NCBI GenBank assembly: GCA_023014485.1
Contig: JAJOZX010006148.1
Span: 1-64,000, forward strand
Length of the DNA stretch: 64,000 nt
Source of the DNA: Bathynomus jamesi
Lineage: Eukaryota > Arthropoda > Malacostraca > Isopoda > Cirolanidae
Direction: 5' to 3'
This document shows, one piece after another, positions 19,514-30,286 of this stretch. A model generated the notes under the pieces. That model made no database searches. It saw nothing but the letters and a program-made list of their open reading frames with translations, and was not told the origin of the DNA. Each line of letters begins with the position of its first letter. The first letter of the stretch is position 1. The position numbers and the translations under genes are program-made.

Positions 19514-19855
19514 TAGAATATTATGTCGCAGATTGGCAGGAAATTCAGAGAAATCGAAAACAAATGATTTTTGGGTTATAATGTACTCTGATGCGAAATT
19601 TGAGACACAAAATAAGATAGCGATGAACAAAGCAAAAAGAATTATGAGAGTTATTGTGATCCTTTAAAGGAAGGGACAAGAAAGTAATGATTTCTCTGCT
19701 GAAAACACTGATTATATCAAAATTTTAATACTGCTCAGTCTTGACATCCCCATATGAAAAGAATAAATTAATAAACTAGACGAACTCCAAAGAAATTTCA
19801 CTGTCAAGATCGATATGCTAGAATAACTCAATTACTGGGAAAGACTGGGTACATT

Positions 19856-20012
19856 AGGAAGGTCCCGGATTAACCGGGTGTGCCTAGCTATGTGAGATGA
19901 AGACCTCAAGCCAGCAACCCTCTTCTACACGAGGCCAGGTCTAGAGGTGGGGTCATCAGCTTGACCTCTGTGTGAAGAGAGACCGACGCACGAAACATCT
20001 ACAAGGTTACAT
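19856..20012. repeat. Dispersed repeat with shared 'gacctctgtgtgaagagagacc' segment
   Basis: Its end ('cagcttgacctctgtgtgaa' to 'acgcacgaaac') recurs at 50427-50472. It is probably a SINE of yet another type, but I cannot see clear A and B boxes. Confidence 0.45.
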
Positions 20013-20029
20013 GGTATATGGGTCCAGGA

Positions 20030-20400
20030 TTGGGTCCTATATTAGGCTCCTGCGAAGCTTCGAGATTCGATTTGATTTCGAATCGGGAGAGAGGATTCGA
20101 TTTGATTCGTTAGCTTGGGCTCCGATTTGATATTTTCGAATCTCCATTAAGTCCGGTAAACAACATCAGTGATGTTGTTTTCAAGAACACTTTCGTAAAT
20201 AAATTTTTTTTAGAAGGATTTACTTTGTCCTTTGTTCTCAAGAAGATTTAATTAATTTTATGCTTATTACTAATTGTGTATAGAAACATTCTAATCTATA
20301 TGTGTACAGTTGATTCGATTCGATTTGAATTGTTTTGGGATGATTTGATTCGAGATTCGATCGGAAAAAAAAATTGTGATTCGCAGGGCCCAGAGAGGCA
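20030..20400. mobile_element. MITE-like element rich in GATTCGATT words
   Basis: Repeated 'gattcgattt' words in direct and inverted orientation, with partly matching ends: 'ctgcgaagcttcgagattcg' at the left, and at the right the complement of 'gattcgagattcgatcgg', then 'gcagggccca'. A relative with similar words lies at 44639-45230. Ends are approximate. Confidence 0.5.
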
Positions 20401-20469
20401 GAAGGAATATTTGAAGGCTTAAACATAAATTCAAAGTAATTTAACTCTGTGTTTAGCACCCCTTAATCC

Positions 20470-22230
20470 GAGATGAAAGTAGAAAACGCAGACGAATTTT
20501 TCGACATTGATACAAATCAACCAAGGACAAATTCTGGCACAAACCTATTAATGGACTTAGAGTTCTCGGAAGGAGATGTAATTAAGACTTATCACAGATG
20601 CGAGACAATTTGGCACCAGGGCCAGACACATGGGTTGCCATATTTCTGAAGAACTGCAAAGAGAGTATTGCCAAACCGCTATACTTACTATGGAGGAAAT
20701 CACTCGACACAGGACAAATTCCACTGCCATTAAAGAACGCGAACATTGCCCCTTTATTAAAAGTGGTAACAGAGCAATGCCCAAGAATTATCGGCCGGTA
20801 GCTCTCATCTCACACCTTATAAAGTGCTTTGAACGTATATTTAGAAGCGAAACTACCTACTACCTACAAGAAAAGAATTTATACAACCCAAATCAACATG
20901 GTTTCAGGGCTAGAAGATCATGCCTAGCACAGCTATTAGACCACCAGGAGAAAATATTGGAAACACTGTGTCGAGGACAAAACATAGATGTAATATATAC
21001 TGACTTTACTAAAGCCTTCGATAAATGTGACCATGGAATTATAGCACATAAACATAAGAATACAGGAATTGCTGGAAAGATGAATATTTAATTTCTTGAC
21101 GCAAAGAACACAAAGAGTGGTGGTAAATGAAGTCAAATCGGAAGTCTCGGAAGTAGAGAGCTCTGTCCCACAAGAGACAGTACTAGCTCCCTTGCTGTTC
21201 ATAATAATGATTGCAGATATTGATGCAGATATCAATGACAGTATTGTATCATGTTTCGCAGATGACACAAAGATATGCAAGGAAATATTGAACGATGGTG
21301 ACATAGAAAGATTACAAAACGACATTGAAACATTATTCCACTGGGCAGAAGACAACAATATGAAGTTCAACGAAGAAAAATTCCAGCTTCTAAGATATGG
21401 TAATAAAAAGGAGCTACAGAAAACAGGGTACAAAACTCTGCAAGACAAACAGATAACACCAAATCCACAAGTCAAGGATCTTGGGGTAATAATGTCATCG
21501 GATGCAGAATTCAGAGAGCACTATAACATCAAAATTACATTGGCTAGAAAAATAATGGGAATCATCTAGAGGAGCTTCCGCAGCAGAAAAGCAAACATCA
21601 TGCTCAAATTATGGAAGAGTCTAGTCCTACCAATAATTGAGTATTGCTCAGTACTCACAAGCCCATACAGAAAACGAGACATTGCGAACATTGAAGTTAT
21701 ACAAAAAAGGATTTTTACGTCTAAGATAGAGGAAACGGAAGGTGAAGACTACTGGCCTCGACTACAATCCCTGGAACTCTACTCTCTCGAAAGAAGGCGC
21801 GAGCGGTACACAATAATATACATATGGAAAATACTTGAGGGCTCTGTCCCTAACCTTAGAAATGAAATAGAAACAAACTGGAATGAGAGGAGGCAGATTT
21901 TGTACTGTCCCAGCTGCGGTGGGACAAGGGGCCATGAAAACGAGGATGAAAAATACCCTCAGAATACGAGGCTCAAAGCTTTTCAATGTCCTACCAAAAG
22001 AAGTGAGGAATCTCCAGCACACCGACCTGAATAACTTTAAGAACCAGCTGGACAGATTCCTGTGCAAAGTCCCTGACCAGCCATGCGTGGCTGGCTACGA
22101 GGGCAGGAGGAGATCAGACAGCAATTCCCTCTTTCACCAAATCCCGCAAATAAGGCGGGATGCTGCAGAGGGATCAACCGCAGGTCGATCCTGAACCGTC
22201 GTTCGAACTCGCACAAAGTAACACAAAGTG
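20470..22230 (+). pseudogene. LINE (family A) copy 2: reverse transcriptase, 5'-truncated
   Basis: RT motifs in order: APGPDTWVAIFLKNC; PLKNANIAPLLK; NYRPVALISHLIKCFERI; NQHGFRARRSCLAQLLDH; VIYTDFTKAFDKCDH (first catalytic Asp); SSVPQETVLAPLLFII; SCFADDTKICKEI (FADD active site); VKDLGVIMSSDAEF; LWKSLVLPIIEYCSVL; and a C-terminal RIRGSKLFNVLPKEV-type tail to 22190. Frameshifts near 20590, 21090 and 21915 and a stop near 21567 break the frame. Upstream endonuclease is missing. The motif order fits CR1/Jockey-superfamily LINEs. Confidence 0.88.
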
Positions 22231-22640
22231 GGTGTATATAACACATCTACATATCACAGAAATAAACCGCGAAGCTCAATTCTTATACAAATTATGACCC
22301 TAAACAATATGAATATATACTCACAATATGGTTACATTCTTCAGAGATGGGTGGTATCCTTTCGTCTTGGTGGGCTCTGTAACGGTAAACAACCTAATGG
22401 AATAAGTTCAGAAGAAAATAAAATCAGACTTTTCTCTCTGTCTGCGATTAAAATCAAATGATTTCTCCAAAAACAGATTTAATAAATCTAAAGTTGTTGT
22501 CTCCAGATGGTTTTCAACCGTAATATGGAACTTCATTTGATTTATGAAAATGAAATAAAAATTAAAATGAATCCGTTTAGTGTCAAATTACTGTGTCTGA
22601 GTGGCAAATATTAATAAATGCAGATGAAATTCCAGACACA
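22231..22640. other. No gene seen
   Basis: AT-rich sequence after the LINE; part may be LINE 3' UTR. No features recognised. Confidence 0.45.
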
Positions 22641-22690
<50 letters not shown>

Positions 22691-22700
22691 TTATATATAT
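22641..22700. repeat. (CA)n-(TA)n microsatellite
   Basis: CA dinucleotides followed by TA dinucleotides. It lies at the 3' end side of the minus-strand SINE that follows. Confidence 0.9.
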
Positions 22701-22706
22701 ACTGTA

Positions 22707-22857
22707 ATCTTGCTTAACCTTGGTTTTTCTTCTTCCCGAATTGCTCATTTTGACGAAAATCAAGCGTGTTACTCCACGTTAGACTTACAGTTTAACGTGG
22801 AATCTGAACTGCACCCCACCAGCAGCCCAGCGTCTTCACCACTAGGCTACAAATAAC
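22707..22857 (-). mobile_element. tRNA-derived SINE (head type A)
   Basis: The complement reads 'gtagcctagtggtgaagacg' (A-box region), 'gctgctggtgggg', 'agattccacgttaaact' and the tail 'cttgattttcgtcaaaatga', matching the unit at 14659-14815. Its 3' end points to the CA/TA microsatellite at 22641-22700. Confidence 0.78.
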
Positions 22858-23612
22858 ATACAAATAACATAAAAATAACACGCGTGCCAATGCGTGTTAT
22901 TTCATCTATGGGACCCCGTTGCTATACCACAGAGATTTGAGTTAAATGCTTCCATTACCTAGAGTGCGAAAGGGTTAACATCGTACAACACCGCTGGATG
23001 CGAAAGCATTAAAAGCTTCCTCAGTTATTTAAATATAAGACAACTTGAGTTAAATTTTCGTCTTGTCGTAGTGTGATGGTAACATTCGTGACTCCTACTC
23101 AAGCTCAAGAGCATATATATGCATGAGAATTATTAAATGGAAAAATTGTACTTCACTTTATTAGTTGATCCAAAGTAAACCATCTTCGAGTGATACCAAT
23201 TTACAAAAACTATTGTAATTCGTTCTATTTCATACGTACTAAACATTAAAAATAATATTTAGATAATTTAAGCGATAAAAAGCGCACGTTTTTTCACTAT
23301 GTAATTATAAGCGTTTTATCAAATGAAAGCTTAACTCTTAATTAATTTTATAGTTAATTTAACGCATAATTATAGTTAATTTAACGCAAACTTTGTTCAT
23401 ACTTTGTACGATGAAATATTCAGAAAATGTGTTAAATTTCAGCATTAAAACGTTACGCGGAGATTATTTCCGTGTTGTTGTTTTTTACAGTGGAATTTCT
23501 AAGTCTTTTTCGTTTGAGAACCGTACAATAAGAAGCATGCCTCGTGCTCATGTCGAAACACTGCTTCCCACGTGATTAGGGAAGTTAATCAAAGATGGAT
23601 GAGTGACTATTA
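22858..23612. other. No gene seen
   Basis: Contains short local duplications only ('aaataaca' near 22850-22880; 'atagttaatttaacgca' near 23350-23390). Confidence 0.5.
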
Positions 23613-23735
23613 TGCGTCCAGGTGATGTAGCGATCCGTGGTTCGGATTCCACGTTAAGCTGTAGGTCCCCCTTTTCATACGACCCCAGGAGTTAGTACGG
23701 AAGTTAAATCATACAATTAATAGCAACAAACATGC
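23613..23735 (+). mobile_element. SINE tail fragment (family 2)
   Basis: 'gtccaggtgatgtagcgatc', 'tggttcggattccacgttaa' and 'gctgtaggtccccc' are the forward form of the tail seen inverted at 12075 and 45950 and in the complete SINE at 49045. Confidence 0.6.
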
Positions 23736-24433
23736 ACGCTAAACTCTATTTGGTTATTTTAACTCCAACTCGCGTCAAATTGGCTTCGACCTATTAAGTA
23801 GTGAAGCTTATTTCATCACAATTTGGTAATTCTGATGGAACGAGACCCTTTGGTCAGCGGGACATTCTATGGGCACTCTAATAAACTAAATTAATTTAAC
23901 CTAATGTAATTAACCCTAACTTAACCTAATCTAACTTAATCTGACCCCCAAAAAACTTGTCATTCAAATGTTGCGAACGTCGAGAAAATGACGTTATAAC
24001 TCGAGTTCTGAGAACGAGAAGAATAAAAAGATTTCCCAACTTAAAGAACTACTCAAGTATGTAGTAATCGAATAACTTAATGGGTCGAAGCTTATGTGAT
24101 GACACGAGTTGGCATTAAAATACTACAATAATTTTTTAGAATGAACAAAGAAACATTGAAAAAAAACCTTCATTTGTACAGTAGTACCTTTCATTTAAAG
24201 TATATCCACTTTATCTCTCTGTGAATATTCAAAGATTCCTTACATGCCCCAAGGCATGAATAGAAAACACATTTTGCCGTGCTCGGTTTTTGTAAGAAAA
24301 AGAGAGACTTAGAAAGATTTCCAAACAGTACAAGACAAAGTCAAGAATATCCGAAAAACTTATCTTTCCTTTCATATTTCTCGTAAAATGAAGGCGTAGA
24401 TGGCTAAGTAATTATGCCAACCAGTATGTATTT
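23736..24433. other. No gene seen
   Basis: AT-rich sequence with a 'taacctaatctaactta' run near 23900-23940. Confidence 0.5.
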
Positions 24434-24755
24434 CCCAGCAAACTTGGCCATATGGGCCCCACGTCGGTAACACATGGGATACATATGGGCTTGGCCACGG
24501 GATTCATGTGGTACCCATATGGGTACCATGTACATGGATATATGGGTATATGGGTCCCATATAGAGCCCATATGGGCCATCGATGGGCTGTATGTAGTTT
24601 ATAAATGATATTCAAGTGGGCAAGATATGGGCTCTATATGAGACCCATGTGGTATATACATGGTACTCATATGGGTACCACATGAATCCCGTGGCCAAGC
24701 CCATATGTAGCCCATGTGTTGTCCACGTGGGGCGCATATGGGCATGTGTGCTGGG
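24434..24755. mobile_element. Fold-back element built of CATATGGG-type words
   Basis: Ends 'cccagcaaacttggccatat' and '..atgggcatgtgtgctggg' are inverted. Arms of about 130 bp ('gggcttggccacgggattca' mirrored as 'tgaatcccgtggccaagccc') surround an ~80-bp centre. Both arms consist of many CATATGGG/CCCATATG words. Non-coding. Similar CCCAGCA-ended, CATATGGG-rich fold-back MITEs are known from many animal genomes. Confidence 0.85.
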
Positions 24756-25110
24756 TTGTTCATAAATTATTAATTTCTAAGTAATAATTCGGTCAGCATC
24801 GCTTGATAAAGGAAAATAAAATAGGACAAATCAGAGTAATATAGAAGATAATATGTCCTGTATCTTAAAATAACATTAGTAAATATAAAAACGCATTACA
24901 TGAACAAATTGAAATTCATAATGTCGACGTTCGACCTTATGTACAGTAATCGGCTTTTTCCAGCTCAGTCTTACGCACGTATATGGATTTCAAATGAAAA
25001 TGAAAAGTTTGTTTAATATTTTAACTGAAAGTATCTTACCCAGATATATATTTCAATTTTCAATAAAAATGACTAACATAACCTAGTGTAACCTAACCGG
25101 ACATAATCTA
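24756..25110. other. No gene seen
   Basis: AT-rich, with a 'cctagtgtaacctaacc' run near 25080-25100. Confidence 0.5.
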
Positions 25111-25560
25111 AGCTAATAACAGTGGTGTTCCTCATGGTTCTGTCTGTCACCCACTCTTTTTCTTATCTGCCGACATTGTGCAGATATACGGAGGGTTGAC
25201 AAAATAAATAGACACTTTTTTTTTTACTCTCTTGATTTGATTATAAAAGTTGTTAAATAATAGCAAATTAATTGAATCCATATGTTTAAAATCGTGTTCC
25301 TTTCCCTTTTGCGTTTATTCATTCATTGAATTGATTATAATTTATAACTTGGTAACTTAAATTGGTAACTTATTATTTATAACCTTATAACTTAAATTGG
25401 TTATTATTTATAAAAAATAATAATAATAAAAAAAAAAACCAACGGTGTCTATTTTTGTCAACTCTCTGTATATTGTTCCGCTACCCCAATAAAGACCGCC
25501 TTCTTCACGAAATCAATAAATGCAACGACTCTTTTTCAAACTGAAATAAAGTAATAAAGC
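25111..25560 (+). pseudogene. LINE RT fragment interrupted by a MITE
   Basis: 'NSGVPHGSVCHPLFFLSA' (from the SGVPQGSVLSPTLF box before the YADD active site) is read at 25119-25175. After the MITE at 25189-25468 the line continues 'YCSATPIKTAFF' and 'SINATTLFQTE'. The fragment is short and mutated. Confidence 0.6.
25189..25468. mobile_element. Tc1-type MITE
   Basis: Left 'gagggttgacaaaataaata' with 'gacac', right 'gtgtctatttttgtcaactc', flanked by TA on both sides. 280 bp, AT-rich interior, non-coding, inside a LINE fragment. Confidence 0.85.
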
Positions 25561-25812
25561 ACAAACAGACTTATCGTATATACATTAGTTGGTCTTACAG
25601 TGGAACTCTTAACAAAGTTTTTTAATCTGTTCCTTCAAGTTCTTATCGAAAGTTCAGTTAATAAAAAAAAAATTAAAAACCCTTCCATTGCCGAAAGTTA
25701 TAATTTGAAAATTTAATTGTTAAATTTATCATATAAAAATAAATAATATAAAGAAATAAAGGATGTTACTGCTTTTCAAATTGAAAATAAGTTTAAAGAT
25801 TAAAAAAAATTT

Positions 25813-26180
25813 TTTTAATTGAATTGAATTGAATAACCTTTATTAATTAATAATAAAATAAATACATTGGTTTTTACAATTTACATTGACATAAATAATT
25901 GTGAAGTTGGACTATTTATTTTATTTAATTTGGCCCTTAAGCTTTAGGCTTTACTGGGCTCTATTATTTATTTTATTATTATTAATTTATAACGGCTAGC
26001 TGCTTATTTTTAATAAGAGCCCAGTAAAGCCTAAAGCTAAAGGGCCAAATAAAAAAAATAAATAATAAATAAATAGTCGAGCTTCACAATTATTTATGTC
26101 ATTGTAAAAATTGTAAATTGTAAAAAGACTACTGTATTTATTTTATTATTAATAAATGTTATTCTATTTTATTATTAATA
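25813..26180. repeat. Inverted pair of LINE (family B) 3' ends
   Basis: Left half carries the complement of 'cacaattatttatgtcattg' and of 'gcccagtaaagcctaaagct'; the right half repeats both in forward orientation, around a centre near 26000. The same 3' UTR sequence ends the LINE at 61540-61610, so this is two LINE tails tail-to-head inverted, or a fold-back derivative. Confidence 0.75.
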
Positions 26181-26303
26181 TAAACGGCTGTTATTATTAA
26201 TTAATAAATTTAATATTAACATATTAAATGCTGTTTAAGCACCATCGATAATGAGAAACGTTTCATAATATATATATATATATATATATATACAGTGTGT
26301 GTG

Positions 26304-26511
26304 TATATATAACCTTTGGTTAGCTTCCGCCTGAATTGTTCATTCTGACGAAGGTCAAGCTTTTCACTCCCCATTTATCTACCAACCACTTTCTTTTTTT
26401 GTGTGGAAGGATATACAGCTGGGTTTTGCTGCGCGCCGGCTGCAGTCACCGTGTCTCGAACCCGGGGCCGATGGATTCGTAGTCAGCGACGCTAACCACT
26501 ACACCACCGAG

Positions 26512-26518
<7 letters not shown>
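26304..26518 (-). mobile_element. tRNA-derived SINE (head type B)
   Basis: The complement starts 'gcctcggtggtgtagtggtt' (good A box), then 'gaatccatcggccccgggtt' and 'cgagacacgg' (B box GGTTCGAGACA), 'cgcgcagcaaaacccagctg', and the shared tail 'cttgaccttcgtcagaatga'. Flanked on both sides by TA repeats. Confidence 0.82.

Positions 26519-26556
<38 letters not shown>
26519..26556. repeat. (TA)n microsatellite
   Basis: TA dinucleotides between a SINE and the TIR of the next element. Confidence 0.9.
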
Positions 26557-27722
26557 GGGAGAAAAGTCCTTAGGGATTTTATACATACACCTATTTAGAT
26601 AACAACATTACACACATAGGTGTTTAAACGATGAACCAAATCAAACAAAAAGTCTATAAGAATTTTATTCATACAAATATTTTGTTAAATTGTAATCTTC
26701 AAAGAGTTCTCCATCCGCTATGATACATTTATGGATTCTCTCTGTGGAACTCTTCATTGTTCTTCTGGACATATCGAGTGGGGTTCCTTTCAGTTGTTCA
26801 TCTATTATCACATGGGGTTAAATCAGGTGATCTGGTTGACCACTCGATGGAACTTTGCCGCCAAAGCCATTTTCCTTCAACTTTCGTATCCAGAATCTCA
26901 CGGACAAATGCAGAGTAATATGGCGGCGCTCCATCATGTTCAAGCCAATTCTACCAACGCCATTAGTAAACTGTGGCAAAACTTTGTCTCTCAATACCTG
27001 GCAATATCGTTTTCTATCCATCGTATCTCTCAATATGTCAAAGGAAACGAGTCCTCAGTAACCAATGCACGCTCAAACTGTTAGTGTAGCCGTTTTAATG
27101 GATTTACTCAATCGTATTTTGCGAGTTTTTTTATGCCCAGTTGTGAACGTTGTGTTTATTTCCTTTACTCGTTAAACGAACACACATTCATCTGAAAATT
27201 TTCTTTCCAAGGAAACCTGGATCACTGTTGAACCTCTGTCTCATTGTTTCAGCAAACTGCAGCCGTCCATCAGAATCATCGTCGTTTATGAGGTTTGTAA
27301 TCGTGGTACCCCTGTGATTTCAACATTTTTGCTACTGAAAATTTGGAAATACCCAATTCCTCTGCGACTTTTCTCGTTGAAGTTGTTGGATCTCGTTGAA
27401 AACTGGCGAGAACATTTTCTTTGTTGGTGTCTCCTGTCGCCGTAACTGGCCTTCCGCTTCTTGGACGATCTTTTAAAAGACTTCCTGTTTCCAAAGTTTG
27501 AGCTTCCAGTATCGAAGAGTGGTTGCATTTGGTGGTGGTTTATTATATTTTTCTTGAAATAAACGCAAACTTTCTTCACAGTTATTAGAAGAAATAGCCC
27601 ACGATGCAAGGTACACTTTTTTCATTGCTGTATTCCATCCTTACTGACATGGCACTGACTTGGTCGTGGGCCTAGGGCCTTCCTGTTCTAGTCTTGAGTT
27701 TTTAAAGACTTTTCTCCTACCA
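26557..27722 (-). mobile_element. Tc1/mariner-related element, decayed
   Basis: Ends 'gggagaaaagtccttaggga' and the complement of 'aaagacttttctcctacc', next to TA tracts. Transposase remnants on the minus strand span nearly the whole length, with many stops and frameshifts. Confidence 0.75.
26640..27600 (-). pseudogene. Transposase remnant with HTH region
   Basis: Pieces in order on the minus strand: METGSLLKDRPRSGRPVTAT and RKVAEELGISKFSVAKMLK (HTH with GRP motif), then DGRLQFAE, and a KKIFRDECVF-like first-Asp box (stop inside it). Downstream, NGVGRIGLNMMERRHITLHL (degraded from the second-Asp box) and the C-terminal STERIHKCIIADGELFE. It is highly mutated and certainly inactive. Confidence 0.7.
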
Positions 27723-27820
27723 TATATATGATACACTCAGAATGGTCTGTGTGTAACATATACAGTATATATATGATCATCGGTGTATTCATAGTTGAAG
27801 TGGAAGTATGAAGAGTTGAG

Positions 27821-27822
27821 TA

Positions 27823-27893
<71 letters not shown>

Positions 27894-27913
27894 GAGAGAG
27901 AGAGAGAGAGAGT
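27821..27913. repeat. Compound (CT)n-(TA)n-(GA)n microsatellite
   Basis: CT, TA, then GA dinucleotides: a self-complementary tract that can fold into a hairpin. The same CT-TA-GA order recurs at 34853-34950 and 63810-63932. Confidence 0.95.
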
Positions 27914-27915
27914 TT

Positions 27916-29160
27916 AATGCAAAAGTTTGGGTACCCTACCAAACTAAAAACGTTGAATTGTAATGCTAATGTATAAAACGTTCACACATAATATGTAAAA
28001 GGTTATTGCCATATAGTTATAAAAAGAAATAAGTAAAGATAAATGGAATTCATATACTGTAAAAATATATAAAATATTTCTTTCTCAAAAGTGAAACGCA
28101 AAAGTTTAGGTATTCTTCAACTTAGTAACTCGTAGAAGTTACAATATGCATGAATATACATCCCAGGAGACCCGAAACAAAAGAAGGATGTCGACGCGTA
28201 CAAGTGTTGAGAAGGCTGTGAAAAAATTTCACGCATCCCAACTTCCTTGTCACGACGATCCAAAATGTCACAAAGAAATGGACGCAGTTTGGTATAATTG
28301 CATTTTTATAAAGATCAGGAACGCCACTAAAAATCACTTCAGAGTTGCTATATATCGTCCGAGATAACACCAAAAATTTCTAGCTTACCGCCAAGGACTT
28401 CCAGTTGTCACTTGAAGCAGCAGGCACTTACCTCATTGCGCATCTTAAGGGTTCAGAGAACACTTCACAAGAATTGTCTACGAGAAAAGGTTGCGACGAA
28501 GAAGCTATTTTTACGTCATCATCATAAATCTGCAAATCTCTAATATGTCAAGGAACGTCGATGATTCTCGTGAGTCCTGAAAAGATTCTTTGGTCTGAGA
28601 CAAAAGAGATTTGTTTATAGGAAGAAGAACAAAAACATTTATGAAACACCATCCCGACAGTAACGCGTGGTACCGGCTCGATCTGCTCTGGGTCTGTGTG
28701 TCATTTGTGGATACAGGCCACTTGGTTCGAACAGATAGAGAAATGGATCCATAAAACCTTCTGCCATCGATTAGGAAGTTGAAGATTGGGTGTGGTTGGG
28801 TATTCTTTCAGGATAATAACCCGAAGCATACATCCTAAACTACAGTAAAATGACTGGATCAGGAAAAAAGCAAAGTTTTGGATTGCATTCACCGCAGTTC
28901 TCAGACCAGAGTATCGTCGAGTATCTTTGGAGTGGAGATATCTGCAGCGAGTGGTCCATGCAAGAAATACCGAAGAATTCCACCGAACTGGAAGTATTTT
29001 GTCAAGAAAAGTGGTCACGACTAACGAACGAACAAATCCAGAAGATAGTATAAGGATAAAGGAAGCGTCTGATTGAAGGAATCACAGCAAAAGAAGATCC
29101 GATATACGAGTCTACTGATTTGAAGGGTTCCTAAACCTTTGTGTAGCAGTTTTCAGAAGC
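27916..29160 (+). mobile_element. Tc1-like (DD34E-type) element, decayed
   Basis: Ends 'gcaaaagtttgggtaccct' and 'agggttcctaaacctttgtg' form degenerate TIRs. The C-terminus is clearly Tc1-like: VHARNTEEFH-type and STELEVFCQEKWSRLTNEQ, IQKIV, then KRLIEGITAK in another frame. The central region shows a KRFFGLRQK-like first-Asp box. There are numerous frameshifts and stops. Confidence 0.75.
28146..29095 (+). pseudogene. Tc1-like transposase remnant
   Basis: Scattered frames: an N-terminal piece around 28146-28367 (MHEYTSQETRNKRRMSTRTS, weak similarity), a central first-Asp box near 28575, and the best-preserved part, CQEKWSRLTNEQIQKIV with the following KRLIEGITAKED, at 28990-29095. That ending is characteristic of Tc1 transposases. 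Inactive. Confidence 0.65.
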
Positions 29161-29239
29161 AAATATCATAACCCACCTTTGTATGATGTTTATTTATCTT
29201 TACTCATTTTTTATTAAATATATATCAAACAGCTTCATG

Positions 29240-29637
29240 AACATTTATACTTCTTCTAAAGCGTATCTGTTGAAATCAGAAATTTCTTGCTTAACTGATG
29301 CTTTCAATTCTTCTATGTGTGGGATTCTGTTAGACACTCTCTCTTTTAGATAACATCCCAGATAAAAGTCACAGGGGTTTAGATCTGGTGATGTTAGTAG
29401 CAATGATTATTCCTTCGTCATAAACCGGGAAATCTGTTGGACAGTACACTTCCGTTGAAAGTATCGTGTAAGAAGTGAAACACATCATTACCAGTGTGAG
29501 GTCTGGCTGAAGCTATGCAACTCCTAATGCAAAATGAGTGTAATATCGTACAACTCATAAAATATGTCATGTTTATTTTTATTTCAGTTGATAAAAAAAT
29601 ACAAACCTTTTAAAGTGTCAGATATTTAAAAAATTAC

Positions 29638-29642
<5 letters not shown>
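29240..29642 (-). mobile_element. Mariner-type fragment related to the 10748-11997 element
   Basis: Shares 'gtcacaggggtttagatct', 'ttgaaagtatcgtgtaag', 'atttcagttgataaaaaaat' and the end 'aagtgtcagatatttaaaaa' with the earlier element. Minus-strand frames show the transposase C-terminus. The left end is missing. Confidence 0.7.

Positions 29643-29697
<55 letters not shown>
29641..29697. repeat. (TA)n-(CA)n microsatellite
   Basis: TA followed by CA dinucleotides, adjoining the end of the mariner fragment. Confidence 0.92.
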
Positions 29698-29869
29698 GAA
29701 CTAAAAACTTTTCTGAGAGAATTGTAAATGAAATGTTCATGAAGGATAAACACACGAACACGTGACAAGAAAATTGTATCAAGTTAAGGATCTCTCTCTC
29801 TCTCTCTCAGCTTGAAAAAGACATCCTTAGTTCTTTCACATTAAATTGAATAACCTATACACACACACA

Positions 29870-29897
<28 letters not shown>

Positions 29898-29900
<3 letters not shown>

Positions 29901-30234
29901 GGCACCAAAGTCGCGCATCATAGGAATTTTCAGTGTTGACTATATAATATAGCAATTTTTTTCTTTTAGGTAGGGGATAGCTGCGAAATTAACAATAGAC
30001 GAGAGGATAAGCTTGGTTTTAATGCATGGAATACCAGGTACAACAAATCGATGAATCAGTACAGAATTTAAATTCCCTACCGATTCATCGATTTGTAGTA
30101 CCTGGTATTCCATACATTAAAACCATGCTCACCCTCTCGTCTCTTGTTAATTTCGTAGTCATCCCCTACGTAAAAGAAAAAAAATAATATATTATAATCA
30201 ACACTGAAAATGCCTATGATGTATGTACAGTATA

Positions 30235-30236
<2 letters not shown>
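29898..30236. mobile_element. Fold-back element made of two inverted transposon 5' ends
   Basis: 'catcataggaattttcagtg' at the left is mirrored by 'cactgaaaatgcctatgatg' at the right. Arms of about 150 bp pair around a ~20-bp centre near 30065-30080. Each arm encodes what looks like a transposase N-terminus in one frame (KLTIDERISLVLMHG-like). This is an inverted dimer of a DD41D-type element's left end. Confidence 0.8.

Positions 30237-30285
<49 letters not shown>
30237..30285. repeat. (TA)n microsatellite
   Basis: TA dinucleotides between two elements. Confidence 0.92.

Positions 30286-30286
<1 letters not shown>

Larger units (their letters stand above)
17160..19855 (+). pseudogene. LINE (family A) copy 1: zinc knuckle/endonuclease/RT remnants, nested insertions
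   Basis: In order: a Cys/His-rich knuckle (TKYGRCKYGRQCYYHC, 17278-17334); endonuclease pieces (METHLKNCQEH near 17535, then IYRPPNT-like near 17780); RT palm pieces (PLYLIWRRPLDIGKIP, NYRPVPLTSHPTEVFE at 18220-18390; SSVPQGTVL near 18700); and FYSDDTKIGRKIRNAE (from FADDT-K) near 19115. The polymerase C-terminus follows at 19515-19855. Many stops and frameshifts are present. Two insertions split it: a LINE tail at 18762-19105 and a MITE at 19292-19513. The better copy is at 20470-22230. Confidence 0.8.

Noticed and set aside
24434..24755. Regulatory element or rRNA-like structured region
   Set aside because: The CCCAGCA ends and inverted CATATGGG-rich arms identify a fold-back MITE.
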